Shown here in pieces: positions 18,977 through 44,767 of a DNA stretch of 64,000 nucleotides. The DNA lies in NCBI RefSeq assembly GCF_035594125.1, contig NC_087168.1, positions 7,354,058 through 7,418,057 on the forward strand, written 5' to 3'. The notes beneath the pieces are model-generated. The model was not told the DNA's origin. It did not search any database and saw only the letters and a program-made list of their open reading frames with translations. A program made the position numbers and the translations under genes. The DNA comes from Scylla paramamosain (Eukaryota > Arthropoda > Malacostraca > Decapoda > Portunidae). Within the stretch, counting starts at the first letter, position 1. Each line of letters opens with the position of its first letter.

Positions 18977-21486
18977 CCATTTTTTTTTTTTTTTTTTTTA
19001 TGTAGGAGTGACATTGGCCAAAGGTAACAAAAACCCAATAAAAAAAAATTTTAAAACCCACTGAAGTGCCAGTCCCAGAAAAGGGCCCAAAGCAGTAGTC
19101 AAAAATTGAAGGATAATTGTCTTGAAACCTCCCTCTTGAAGGAATTCAAGTCATAGGAAGATCAAAATACCGAACCAGACAGGGAATTCCAGAGTTTACC
19201 AGAGAAAGGGATGAATGATTGAGAATACTGGTTAACTCTTGCATTAGAAACAGGGACAGAATAGGGGTGAGAGAAAGAAGAAAGTCTTGTGCAGCGAGTC
19301 CACAGGAGGATGGCAGGCATGCAGTTAGCAAGATGTTAGCATAAAAATAGCGGTAGAAGACAGCTAGAGATGCAACACTGCGGCGATGAGAGAGAGGCTG
19401 AAGACAGTCAGTTAGAGGATAGGAGTTGATGAGACGAAACGCTTTTGATTCCACCCTGACTAGAAGAGCGGTATGAGTGGAACCTCTCCAGCCATGTAAA
19501 GCATACTCCATACATGGACGGATAAGGCCCTTGTACAGAGTTAGCAGCTGGGTGGGGGGAGAAAAACTGGCTGAGACGTCTCAGAACGCCTAACTTCATA
19601 GAAGCTGTTTTAGCTAGAGATGAGATGTGAAGTTTCCAGTTCAGATTATAAGTGAAGGACAGACCGAGGATGTTCAGTGTAGAAGAGGGGGAGAGTTGAG
19701 TGTCATTGAAGAAGAGGGGATAGTTGTTTGGAGGACTGTGTCGAATTGATAGATGGAGGAACTAAGTTTTTGAGGCATTGAACAATCCCATGTTTGTTTT
19801 ACCCAAATCAGAAATTTTAGAAAGATCAGAAGTCAGGCGTTCAGTGGCTTCCCTGCGTGAAATGTTTACTTCCTGAAGAGTTGGACGTCTACGAAAAGAC
19901 GTGAAAAAGTGCAGGCTGGCATCATCAACATAGGAGTGGATAGGACAAGAAGTTTGGTTTAGAAGGTCATTGATGAATAATAAGAAGAGAATCAGTGACA
20001 GGACAGAACCCTGAGTAACACCACTGTTAACAGATTTAGGAGAAAAACAGTGACCGTCTACCACAGCAGCAATAGAACGGTCAGAAACGAAACTTGAGAT
20101 GAAGTTACATAGAAAAGGATAGAACCCATAGTTTGAAAATCAAAACTTTTTGATATATCCAAGGCAACACCAATGGTTTCACCAAAATCTCTAAAAGAGG
20201 ATGACCAAGACTCAGTAAGGAAAGCCAGAAAATCACCTGTAGAGCGGCCTTGACGGAACCCATAATGGAGATCAGATAGAAGGTTGTGAAGTGATAGATG
20301 TTTAAGAATCATCGTGTTGAGGATAGATTCAAAAACTTTAGATAGGCAGGAAATTAAAGCAATAGGATGGTAGTTTGAGGGATTAGAACGGTCACCCTTT
20401 TTAGGAAGAGGCTGAATGTAGGCAAACTTCCAGCAAAAAGGAAAGGTAGATGTTGACAGACAGAGCTAAAAGAGTTCGACTTGGCAAGGTGCAAGCACGG
20501 AGGCACAGTTTCGGAGAATAATAGGAGGGACCCCATCAGGTCCATAAGCCTTCCGAAGGTTTATGCCAGCGAGGGCATGGAAAACATCATTGCGAGGAAG
20601 TTTAATAGGTAGCATGAAGTAATCAGAGGGTGGAGGAGAGGAACAAGCCCTGAATCGTCCAAGGTAGAGTTTTTAGCAAAGGTTTGAGCGAAGAGTTTAG
20701 CTTTAGAGATAGATGTGATAGCAGTGGTGCCATCTGCTTGAAATAAAGGAGGGAAAGAAGAAGCAAAGTTATTGGAGATATTATGGACTAGATGCCAGAA
20801 GTCACGAGGGGAGTTAGATCTTGAAAGATTTTGATACTTTCTGTTAATGAAGAAGTTTTTGGCTAGTTGGAGAACAGATTTGGCATGGTTCCAGGCAGAA
20901 ATATAAAGTGCTTGAGATTCTGGTGATGGAAGGCTTAAGTACCTTTTGCGGGCCACCTATCTATCATGTATAGCACGAGAACAAGCAGTGTTAAACCAAG
21001 GTTTGGAAGGTTTAGGTAGAGAAAAAGAGTGAGGAGTGTACGCCTCCATACCAGACACTATCAACTCTGTTATGCGTTCGGCACACAAAGACGGGTCTCT
21101 GATACGGAAGTAGTACCGTAGTCATTCCAAGGAAAAACAGCAAAATATCTCCTCAGGTACCCCCAACTAGCAGAGGCAAAGCGCCAGAGACACCTAGAGG
21201 TCAGGAAAAAGTCAAGAATGTTGGGCGTATCTCCAAGACGGTCAGGAATACGAATAAAATGTTGCACCAATTGCTCTAGGTCGTGGAGGATAGCAAAGTT
21301 GAAGGCTAGTTCACCAGGATGGTCAGTGAAGGGAGAGGAAAGCCAAAGCTGGTGGTGAACATTGAAGTCTCCAAGAATGGAGATCTCTGCAAAAGGAAGT
21401 TAAGTAGTCAATGAATTTCTTATAATCAGAGGAGTTAGGTGAGATGTATACAGCACAAATAAATTTAGTTTGAGAGTGACTCTGTA
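18977..21486 (-). mobile_element. Jockey-type LINE, 5'-truncated and decayed
   Basis: About 2.5 kb of the same family as 51,377-54,684, in minus orientation. In order it retains the end of the endonuclease domain (from about 21,486), the linker and the RT. RT landmarks are [20 protein letters not shown] and a YVDD catalytic box near 19,930, followed by the thumb/C-terminus and the poly-A tail (18,980-19,000). The reading frame is broken by several frameshifts. Compared with the copy at 41,798-44,603 there are internal deletions near 21,200 (over 100 nt) and near 21,395 (about 33 nt). It sits between satellite 'gcattttggc' and 'taccaaacaag', with a few satellite bases lost and no target duplication. 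Confidence 0.93.
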
Positions 21487-29943
<8,457 letters not shown>

Positions 29944-30413
29944 CTTTTTTTTTCATGTAGGAGGGACACTGGCCAAGGGCAACAAAAATCCAATCAAAAA
30001 AATGCCCACTGAGATGCCAATCACATAAAAGGGTCCGAAGTGGTAGTCAAAAATTGAAGGATAAGTGTCTTGAAACCCTCCTTTTGAAGGAATTCAAGTC
30101 ATAGCAAGGTGGAAATACAGAAGCAGGAAGGGAGTTCCAGAGTTTACCAGAGAAAGGGATGAATGATTGAAAATACTGGTTGACTCTCGCATTAGAGAGG
30201 TGGACAGAATAGGAGTGAGAGAAAGAAGAAAGTCTTGTGCAGCGAGGCCGCGGGAGGAGGGGAGGCATGCAGTTAACCAGATCAGAAGAGCAGTTAGCAT
30301 GAAAATAGCAGTAGAAGACAGCTAGAGATGCAACATTGCGGCGATGAGAGCGAGGCTGAAGACAGTCAGTTAGAGAAGAGGAGTTGATGAGACGAAAAGC
30401 TTTTGATTCCACC
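29944..30413 (-). mobile_element. Jockey-type LINE, 3' fragment (5'-truncated)
   Basis: Minus-oriented C-terminal part and 3' tail of the 51,377-54,684 family, about 470 bp, with poly-A represented by poly-T at 29,944-29,953. Readable landmarks are [20 protein letters not shown] and [20 protein letters not shown]. The right boundary 'ccaccc' joins satellite 'atatagagtact'. About 20 bp of M9 is missing, with no target duplication. Confidence 0.93.
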
Positions 30414-35654
<5,241 letters not shown>

Positions 35655-36497
35655 TGTATCATCACTGTGATGATAGTTAATGAAGAGGTGATTACCTAAG
35701 TTTTGTTTTTAACGGCACATTTTTAATGTGTAGCTATTTGGTGTCTATTTTATTAAACATTTTATTTATTTATTTGTTTATTTATTTATTTGTATATCTA
35801 GTTTTATACATGTTATTAGTGGTATACTATATAATCTATATGTATAATAATGATAAGTTGTGGTTTATCACGCGTGTTGCTGCGCATTTGTCTTGTTGGT
35901 TGGGTGGAGAGGTGGCCATGTGGAGCTGGACTAGCAGACCAGACTGCTGTTCAGATGGATTGAGCACTGGGCAGAAGTGACGAGGGAAAGTGTAGGTAAT
36001 GTATCTGTATGTAATGTATGTTAATGTCATATTATTACTTTTATACATGTACATGCTAGAATAGGAAACTGTATTGTGTTGCCAGGACCTACAGATGATT
36101 TGTGGAGGGTAGTGCGCATGGCCCTTGTGTTTATTTAGTGTCAATGATTATTTCTTTTATCCATGTAGGTATAAGTTAGTATAGTGAACTGTGTCATGTT
36201 GGCAAGACCTTCAGGTGATTGGTGGAGGGTCTTGGTGATTGGTGGATAACATGGCCTTTATCGTTTCTCATTAAACTCTCAGAGGTTACAACGTGAGCGA
36301 TATGTTTGGATTTACTGAATACATATTAAAATTGTGTGAAATATGTGACTATAATATTACAAGCTTCAAATTTTATGTTGACGGTCCTTTCTTTATATCT
36401 TAGTTTATGCTTTGACTTGAATGCATACTGACTGTGATGATCTTCACAGGTTGAAATAAATGAAATTACAATGACACCACGAGCTTACTGTGAACCA
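35655..36497 (+). mobile_element. Apparent solo LTR with 5-bp target duplication
   Basis: A non-satellite insert of 843 bp that starts TGTATC and ends GAACCA (5'-TG...CA-3'). It is flanked by direct repeats 'gacaa' (35,650-35,654 and 36,498-36,502). Removing it restores an M5/M6 boundary. On the plus strand an AATAAA lies at 36,455-36,460, near the end, as expected for a short R-U5. A direct repeat of about 117 bp (from about 36,036 and 36,153) lies inside, and a 9-bp-arm palindrome lies next to the left end. No coding frame was found and the family is not recognised. The orientation rests only on the AATAAA. Confidence 0.75.
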
Positions 36498-38284
36498 GAC
36501 AATATTTTGGTAAAGTTGGTTTGTTTTGCAATATAGCGTGTTTTCGATACTTTTATTGTTTTGGTACCTAAGATGCCGAAAAGCAAACAAAAGATTTTTT
36601 TTTTGGCAATATTTTTTTTTTTCCCATTTAAGGTGCTTTTCATGCACCTCAGCGTTTTGGTAGCCAAAAAGCCAGAAGCCAAAAAAAAAAAGTCATATTA
36701 CACCTTTTAGCATTGTTGTTTTGATTCCTCTTATAGGGTGCTTTGTATTTATTATGGCGTTTTGATTCCTTACACGGTGGTAATAACTCATAATACATGT
36801 TTTTGGCAATGTCGTTCTGTTTCTTCACATTGAGTGTTACTCATATGTTTTAACTTTTTGTACCTAAAGAGCTGAAGAACACGTTTCTGTTAATATCTTT
36901 TCGTTTTCCATATTGGGTTCTTTGAATACATTTTAAGCGTTTTGTCACTTAACAAGTTTTAAAAATACTCAAAATACAAATTTTTAGAATGTTAATTTGT
37001 TTTCCCATATATGGTATTTTCCATGTTTTTTTTTTTTTTTTTTTTTTTTTTTACGTTTTAGGGCTTATTGCACTCAAAACACCTAAATGACACTTTTCTG
37101 GTAACACTTTCTTGTTGTCCCATATGGAATGCTTTGAATGTATTTTTAGTGTTTTGATTTCTTTCTCCAGAAAGAGTGTTTTCTTTGCGTTTTAGTATTT
37201 TTGTACGAAAGCTCAAAACCCTCAAAAGACGATTTTCGTGAAGTTATTTTGCTTTTCAATATATGCTTTTTACCGTTTTGGTACGTTAGAAGTTGGAAAT
37301 CATTCATAAGATAGGTTTTTGATAATGTTTTCTTTTCCCATAACAGGTGTTTCCCATGCACTTTAGGGTTTGGTACCTGACAACTTGAAAAAAAAACACT
37401 CATATTACACGTTTTTAGCATTGTTCTTCTGATTCTTCTTATAGGGCCATTTGGATGCATTTTGGCGTTTTGGTTCGTATTATTATAGTAATCACTCATA
37501 ATACACTTTTTTTGGTAATGCTCTCTTTCTCAACATAGAATGCTATTGATGTGTTTTAGCTTTTTGGTACCTAAGAAACTGAAAACACTCATAATATACG
37601 TTTCTGTTAATATCGTTTAAATTCCCGTAATGGGTACTTTGCATCTATTTTTTGCGTTTTGGTACTTAACAAGCTCAAAAAAAATCGGTTTTTTAATGTT
37701 TTGGTGTGTTTGGTAATGTCGTCTCTTTACCCAAAATGCATGCTTTGCATGCATTTTGGCGTTTTGATACCTAACATGCTGAAAAATAAATAAATAAATA
37801 GAAATAGAAATAAAAAAAAAACTCGTTTTTTGCTGATCTCGTTCTGTTTCCTTAGAAAGGGTGTTTTGCGTGCGTTTTCGCGTTTTTTTTTTCTTTTTTG
37901 TATGAAAGAAACTCAAAAACACTCAACACACTATTTTGGTAAAGTTGTTTTATTTTGCGACAGAGCGTGTTTTTCATGCTTTTTTGCGTTTTGTCAAAAA
38001 GCTGAAAACACTCAAAAACACGTTTTTTTGTTAATGTATTCTTTCCCCATAAATGATGCTTTGCATACACTTTAGCGTTTTTGTACCTAACAAGGTCAAA
38101 AAGACTCATATTGGAGGTTTTTTGCAACTTTTTTATTTTTTCTGATTTCTCTTATAGGGTGCTTTACATGCATTTTGGCGTTTTCGTCATGGTGGTAATC
38201 ACTTACAATACACGTTTTTGGTAATGTTCAGTTTATCCATGTAAAGTGGTATTCTTAGGTTTTATCGTTTTTCTAGCTTGGAGG

Positions 38285-38335
<51 letters not shown>

Positions 38336-38792
38336 ATACACGTTTTTGTGAATATCGTTTCATTTCCCATAATGGGTATTTTGCATGCAATTTAAGCGTT
38401 TTTTTTTTACCTAACAAGCTCAAACAAACATATTTTTCATAACGTTTCTCTGTTTGACTGTAAATGGTGTTTTGCATGTGTTTTAGCGTTTTGGTAAGTA
38501 AAGAAGCTCAAAAACAGTCAAAAGACACGTTTTCGATAATACTGATTTTTTTCCCCCCATATAGTGTGTTTTCCATGCTTTTTAGCGTTTTGGTGCCAAT
38601 ACCCTCATAAACACCCAAATTGCACGTTTCTGGTAATATCGTCTCGTTACCCAAACAGGGTGCTATGCATGCATTTTGGCGTTTTGGTACCTAATAAGTT
38701 CGAAACACTTAAAACACATGTTTTAATGTTATTCTGTGTTTGCAGAAGGGGTTTATTGTAATAATTTTAGCGTTTTTAAACGTTTTTAATGT
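36498..38792 (-). repeat. Satellite array, minus orientation, right end
   Basis: Begins with an M6 monomer. M8 markers lie near 36,776, 37,488 and 38,195. Satellite identity fades out near 38,790, after a 'ttttagcgtttttaaacg' core. Confidence 0.87.
38290..38333. repeat. (CA)n microsatellite
   Basis: About 21 CA units inside an M9-type monomer. Confidence 0.95.
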
Positions 38793-39186
38793 TGTCTTGA
38801 TACATTAACATTATTTTTGGCATCATAATTGTTTTTGCTATTCTAAAAATAACAGTAAGAAAGTAGTAAAAAAAGAGTCCTCCCGTACTAAAGTTTGGAA
38901 ATGAGAAAGAAAAATCATATTGTTCACTGACATCACAGCGTATTTCCATAAATCAAAATACTTCTCTCCTTATCACAGTCAATAATTTCTTTAATATTAC
39001 ATTGGTTTTCATTACATTAATTTCCTTAATATTTCCTTACAATTATAATGGATACTAGATAAGTATATGATGACATCCGTACATGATTTTGCATACACAT
39101 AACATTCAACTTAACATTTCTTTTTTTTTTTATGTTAACAAGTAGTGGAAAATAAGAAAATATATACAATAAAATCATGTCCATCA
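38793..39186. other. AT-rich sequence without recognised feature
   Basis: No satellite core and no open frame of note. It may be the non-coding downstream part of the hAT relic that follows on the minus strand. Confidence 0.4.
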
Positions 39187-39663
39187 CAGAATGTTACCTT
39201 TGTATAGATACCAGGCAGAAGAGTTCTGCCTATCTCTCGGCGGCTAGGTAACTCATATCGAGGGTTGAGGCTGTTAAGTAGTCTTCTGAAACCTTAATCT
39301 TCAACTATTGATAATGGCTGTAGATCTTCCACTATCATCCTTACTACCATTTCATCCAGCTGTCTTTTTTTCTCTGAGTCCTTTTTGTACATTTGTGTTC
39401 TGGATATTGTTTCCCTGAGTGTAGGCTGCACTTTGGATGTGGATGGTTTTAGTGACTTAGCAGCCACAGCACGATGATTTTTTTTCCTTATGCTCTGTGT
39501 ACTCAATCGGATGTTTTATGCGGAGGTGCTTGATGAGGTTGGAAGTTGTGCTTCCATTGAACTTAAAGGTGTCCTTACACACCAAACGTATTGCTTGTTC
39601 TAGAGTTGATAGCTCCATATAATCCCAAATGGGCGCATTTCTGCCACGCTTGGCTGCCATCAT
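39187..39663 (-). pseudogene. hAT-like transposase relic with BED zinc finger
   Basis: Read on the minus strand from an ATG at 39,663. The first segment carries a BED-type zinc-finger signature: APIWDY, then the TTSNLIKHLRIKHP block. The pair of cysteines expected before it is damaged: AIRLVCK has one Cys and an Arg where the first Cys is expected, a one-base change away. A frameshift near 39,480-39,500 leads to a second segment (SIRKKNHRAVAAKS to PLSIVED), then a stop and GFRRLLNSLNPRYELPSRRE, typical of hAT transposases after the BED domain. The catalytic and dimerisation regions are absent. It is a dead N-terminal fragment. The family assignment rests on motif style only. Confidence 0.72.
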
Positions 39664-40124
39664 GCAGAACCACTGTTTTTTATTAAATTTAGGGTATTTA
39701 CAGAAAGTTGCTTAAAACGAAAGTGGAGTACTCAACTCGAGATGCACGTCTTTGGGGAAACCTACGTAAAACCTAGATAGTTACTGAAATAAATTTTGGC
39801 TATTATTATGCAGGTAAAAAGTTGCTGTAAAACAGTGTTAGAAGTAACTATACATAATTAATCATATTAGGTATGCATATACAACTGGGAGCGACTAGAA
39901 GTAACTATACATAATTAATCATATTAGGTATGCATATACCCATGGGAGCGACTACCACAGGCTCCCCCCCTCATCAGTCCTCAGCCTCGTCTGAGAGCTC
40001 CGCCCAGGCGTTTAAACATTTTAAACATTTTATTAAGAAAGGGGGATGAAATACAGTACAGGGACGGGGGACAAGGGTAAGTACGAAATACAGAAATATA
40101 GAGGAAGGTTACAGTTACCGGGTT
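39664..40124. other. Non-coding stretch with 57-bp tandem duplication
   Basis: A 57-bp unit beginning 'gaagtaactatacataatta' occurs at 39,841 and again at 39,898, nearly identical. The remainder to 40,124 shows no open frame. It could hold the terminal part of the hAT element or unique DNA. Confidence 0.6.
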
Positions 40125-41797
40125 TAAGAACATAAGAACATAAGAAATAAGGGAAGCTGCATGAAGCGACCAGGCTTACACGTGGCAGTCCCTGTATGAA
40201 ACACATCTACCTATTTCCATCTGTTATCCCCATCCATAAACTTGTCTAATTTTCTCTTAAAGCTCTCTAGTGTCCTAGCACTAACTACATGATTACTGAG
40301 TCCGTTCCACTCATCTACCACTCTATTTGAGAACCAATTTTTTTCCTATCTCCTTCCTAAACCTAAATTTTTCAAGCTTGAACCCGTTATTTCTTGTTCT
40401 ACCCTGGTTGCTGATCCTAAGAATTTTGCTTACATCTCCCTTGTTATAACCCTTATACCACTTAAAGACTTCTATCAGGTCCCCTCTTAACCTACGTCTC
40501 TCTAGAGAATGTAAATTTAACAGCTTCAGCCTCGCCTCGTAAGGAATACTCCTCATCCCCTGTATCCTTTTAGTCATTCTCCTCTGTACTGATTCTAATA
40601 GACCTATATCTTTCCTGTAATGTGGGGACCAGAACTGCACAGCGTAGTCTAGATGAGGTCTGACCAGCGCCAAGTATAACTTTAATATTACTTCCGGCCT
40701 TCTACTTTTAACACTCCTAAAAATTAATCCTAGTACCCTATTTGCCTTGTTTCTGGCTTCTATGCATTGTTTCCCTAGACGGAGTTCAGAGCTAACTATA
40801 ACTCCTACATCTTTCTCGTACCCTGTACCTACCAGAGTTTGGTTGTTAAATGTGTTCCTATTGTGTGTGTTTCCTCTACCTACGCTAAGCACTTTGCATT
40901 TATTGATATTAAATTCCATTTGCCATCTATCCGTCCAATCATTCATTCTATCTAAGTCTGCCTGCAAGGCGATGGCATCCGATTCTGGCCTAATTAATCC
41001 ACCTATCTTTGTGTCATCCGCAAATTTACTAACATCACTACTAATTCCACTATCCAAGTCATTGATATATATTAGAAATAACAATAGCCCTAATACTGAT
41101 CCCTGTGGCACCCCACTAATTACATGACCCCACTCGGATTTCGAGCCGTTTATTACCACTCTCTGTCGCCTGTTACCAAGCCATGACCCTATCCAGCCTA
41201 ACACCTTCCCATCTATCCCGTGTGCCCTAACCTTTCTCAGCAGCCTTTGATGGGGTACCTTGTCAAATGCTTTACTAAAGTCCAGATATAAGATATCATA
41301 ACTATCACCATTATCTACTGCCTCGTACACCTTACTGTAAAAACTTAACAAGTTTGTCAGGCAAGACTTCCCATTCGTGAAGCCATGCTATGACTGATTT
41401 ATCAAGTTATGTTTTGTCTAAATGTTCCCTAATGTTCCTCGCTATTATTGACTCTAACATTTTACCTACAACTGAAGTTAAGCTGACAGGTCTATAATTA
41501 GACGCTAAAGTTTTATCTCCTTTCTTAAAGATGGGTACTACATTAGCCTGCCTCCACATTACTGGTACCTCACCCGACTCCAGTGATTTCCTAAAGACAG
41601 AAACTAACGGCTCACTAATAATCTCTTTACATTCCTTAAGTACTCTGGGATATATTTCATCAGGTCCTAGTGACTTGAACTTTTTAGCCTATCTCCTGTT
41701 CCACTATCTCCCTAGTTATGGAAATATCTGTCAGCTTCTCATTCTCATCTGCTCTAAACACCTGTTCACTATCTGGCATATCCTGCATGTTTTCCTG
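40125..41797 (-). mobile_element. CR1-like LINE, 3' part
   Basis: Minus-oriented. It ends in tandem 8-bp units ('ttatgttc' repeated, 40,125-40,148), a hallmark of CR1-type LINEs. Upstream is an RT domain frame described separately. The 5' part is missing: the reading frame enters from 41,797, where it abuts the poly-A end of the Jockey element at 41,798-44,603. Whether 44,604-44,710 is the continuation of this CR1 (a split element) could not be decided. Confidence 0.85.
40323..41797 (-). pseudogene. CR1-like reverse transcriptase, broken
   Basis: Read on the minus strand. The frame passes the RT fingers (FKKGDKTLASNYRPVSLTS, 41,530-41,475), a damaged QHGF segment with an in-frame TAG near 41,385, motif A (LYLDFSKAFDKVPHQRLL), [20 protein letters not shown] and the catalytic FADD box near 41,025, then the thumb (LVRPHLDYAVQFWSPH). 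The frame ends at 40,323. One frame over, typical CR1 C-terminal sequence (VVDEWNGLSNHVV) continues, so an A-run near 40,338 has shifted the frame. A further shift lies near 41,685. The active-site residues survive but the gene is not functional. Confidence 0.85.
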
Positions 41798-44603
41798 TTT
41801 TTTTTTTTTTTTTAGGTAGGAAGGACACTGGCCAAGGGCAACAAAAATCTAATAAAAAAAATGCCCACTGAAATGCCAGTTCCATAAAAGGGTCAAAACA
41901 GTGGTCAAAAATTCATGAATAAGTATCTTGAAACCTCCCTCTTGAAGGGAGGTGGAAATACAGAAGCAGGCAGGGAGTTCCAGAGTTTACCAGAGAAAGG
42001 GATGAATGATTGAGAATACTGGTTAACTCTTGCGTTAGAGAGGTGGACAGAATAGGGGTGAGAGAAAGAAGAAAGTCTTGTGCAGCGAGGCCGCGGAAGG
42101 AGGGGAGGCATGCAGTTAGCAAGATCAGAAGAGCAGTTAGCATGAAAATAGCGGTAGAAGACAGCTAGATATGCAACATTGCATTCCTGAAGGGTTGGAC
42201 GTCTATGAAAAGACGTGGAAAAGTGCAGGGTGGTATCATCAGCGTAGGAGTGGATAGGACAAGAAGTTTGGTTTAGAAGATCGTTAATGAATAAGAAGAA
42301 GAGAGTGGGTGACAGGACAGAACCCTGAGGAACACCACTGTTAATAGATTTAGGAGAAGAACAGTGACCATCTACCACAGCAGCAATAGAACGGTCAGAA
42401 AGGAAACTTGAGATGAAGTTACAGAGAGAAGGATAGAAACCGTAGGAGGGTAGTTTGGAAATCAAAGCTTTGTGCCAGACTCTATCAAAAGCTTTTGATA
42501 TGTCCAAGGCAACAGCAAAAGTTTCACTAAAATCTCTAAAAGAGGATGACCAAGACTCAGTAAGGAAAGCCAGAAGATCACCAGTAAAGCGGCCTTGACG
42601 GAACCCATACTGGCGATCAGATAGAAGGTTGTGAAGTGATAGATGTTTAAGAATCTTCCTGTTGAGGATAGATTCAAAAACTTTAGATAGGCAGGAAATT
42701 AAAGCAATAGGACGGTAGTTTGAGGGATTAGAACGGTCACCCTTTTTAGGAACAGGTTGAATGTAGGCAAACTTCCAGCAAGAAGGAAAGGTAGATGTTG
42801 ACAGACAGACCTGAAAGAGTTTGACTAGGCAAGGTGCAAGCACGGAGGCACAGTTTCGGAGAACAATAGGAGGGACCCCATCAGCTCCATAAGCCTTCCG
42901 AGGGTTTAGGCCAGCGAGAGCATGGAAAACATCATTGCGAAGAATTTTAATACGTGGCATGAAGTAGTCAGAGGGTGGAGGAGAGGGAGGAACAAGCCCA
43001 GAATCGTCCAAGGTTGAGTTTTTAGCAAAGGTTTGAGCAAAGAGTTCAGCTTTAGAAATAGATGTGATAGCAGTGGTGCCATCTGGTTAAAATAGAGGAG
43101 GGAAAGAAGAAGAAGCAAAGTTATTGGAGATATTTTTGGCTAGATGCCAGAAATCACGAGGAGAGTTAGATCTTGAAAGGTTTTGACATTTTCTGTTAAT
43201 GAAGGAGTTTTTGGCTAGTTGGAGAACAGACTTGGCATGGTTCCGGGCAGAAATATAAAGTGCATGAGATTTTGGTGATGGAAGGCTTAAGTACCTTTTG
43301 TGGGCCACCTCTCTATCATGTATAGCACGAGAACAAGCTGTGTTAAACCAAGGTTTAGAAGGTTTAGGACGAGAAAAAGAGTGAGGAATGTATGCCCCCA
43401 TGCCAGACACTATCAGCTCTGTTATGCGCTCAGCACACAAAGATGGGTCTTTGACACGGAAGCAGTAGTCATTCCAAGGAAAATCAGCAAAATACCTCCT
43501 CAGGTCCCCCCAACTAGCAGAGGCAAAACGCCAGAGGCACCTTCGCGTAGGGGGATCCTGAGGAGGGACTGGAGTGATAGGACAAGATAAAGATATAAGA
43601 TTGTGATCGGAGGAGCCCAACGGAGAAGAAAGGGTGACAGCATAAGCTGAAGGATTAGAGGTCAGGAAAAGGTCAAGAATGTTGGGTGTATCTCCAAGAC
43701 GGTCAGGAATACGAGTAGGGTGTTGCACCAATTGCTCTAGATCATGGAGGATAGCAAAGTTGTAGGCTAGTTCACCAGGATGGTCAGTGAAGGAAAAGGA
43801 AAGCCAAAGCTGGTGGTGAACATTGAAGTCTCCAAGAATGGAGATCTCTGCAAAAGGGAAGAGGGTCAGAATGTTCTCCACTTTGGAAGTTAAGTAGTCA
43901 AAGACTACTTTCCTATAGTCAGAGGAGTTAGGTGAGAGGTATACAGCACAGATAAATTTAGTATGAGAGTGACTCTGTAGTTGTAGCCAGATGGTGGAAA
44001 ACTCGAAAGATTCAAGAGCGTGGGCACGAGAGCAGGTTAAGTCATTGCGCACATAAACGCAGCATCCAGCTTTGGATCGAAAATGAGGATAGAGAAAGTA
44101 GGAGGGAACAGAAAAGGGGCTACTGTCAGTTGCCTCAGACACCTGAGTTTCAGTGAGGAAAAGAAGATGAAGTTTAGAAGAGGAGAGGTGGTGTTCTACA
44201 GATTGAAAATTGGATCTTAGACCGCGAATGTTGCAGAAGTTAATGAAAAAAAAGTTGAGGGGGTGTCAAGACACTTAGGGTCATCGACAGAAAGGCAGTC
44301 CGACCTGGGGACATTTATGGTCCCCTCCCCAGATGGGGACTCCGAGGCTGGTGTAGGAGTCGCCATGATGATTTTAAAATTTTTGAGTGAAGGGTGTGCG
44401 TGTTATTAGGTGCTTGTAGTTTTGTGTGGAGGAAGAGAGTTGTCTTTAGAGGGCAGGCTGTGACTGCCCCCTTGTGTTGTGAGACACAAAGGGAAACGTT
44501 CAGTGAGGTCACAGCTGTGTTTAATGATAAGTTCACAGCACCCCCTGAGCAGTGCTTTAGACCTCACTGGGAGTAATTATCGTTTCGGCAGGTGTCTACT
44601 GCC
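41798..44603 (-). mobile_element. Jockey-type LINE, near full length with deletions
   Basis: Minus-oriented sister of the copy at 51,377-54,684. It shares the same 5' end ('ggcagtagacacctgccg' on the minus strand, ending at 44,603) and the same 3' tail with poly-A (41,798-41,813). Relative to the sister it has lost about 0.5 kb near 42,182, an in-frame net loss between RRPTLQE and NVAYLAVF, and 15 bp near 41,950. No clear target duplication flanks it. Confidence 0.93.
41905..44265 (-). pseudogene. Jockey-type endonuclease-RT protein, interrupted
   Basis: The frame opens after a TGA at 44,266-44,268 and encodes an endonuclease domain ([18 protein letters not shown]), linker and RT ([38 protein letters not shown]). 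One nonsense change near 43,087 converts a CAA, as in the sister copy, to TAA and splits the frame into 44,265-43,087 and 43,086-41,905. The thumb and connection region is mostly lost by the deletion near 42,182, after which the original C-terminus resumes in frame. The catalytic residues are intact but the protein is broken. As in the sister copy there is no ATG at the start of this frame. Confidence 0.9.
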
Positions 44604-44767
44604 TCCTCCACTGTTTGCTGTGGCATAAATTGCTTTCCAACTCGTGGCCTTAGTAATTTATTGTTGGATAAGCTATGTGTACATTTTGTGACTATGTGAG
44701 TTCAGATTTTACTTAATTTCAACAGATGAATTGAGTATTAACTTAATAATTACAGTTAACAGTACAG
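44604..44767. other. Short gap between LINEs
   Basis: Between the 5' end of the Jockey copy and the 3' end of the next LINE fragment. On the minus strand 44,604-44,710 is open in one frame, but the reading is too short to assign. Confidence 0.35.

Noticed and set aside
35726..36144. Open frames within the 35.6-36.5 kb insert
   Set aside because: Short, low-complexity, no motif. The insert is better explained as a solo LTR.
40747..41127. 126-codon plus-strand frame over the CR1 region
   Set aside because: Antisense shadow of the CR1 reverse transcriptase.
43300..43590. Open frames antisense to the Jockey coding region (also 52,384-52,674)
   Set aside because: Shadow of the endonuclease-RT frame on the opposite strand in both copies.
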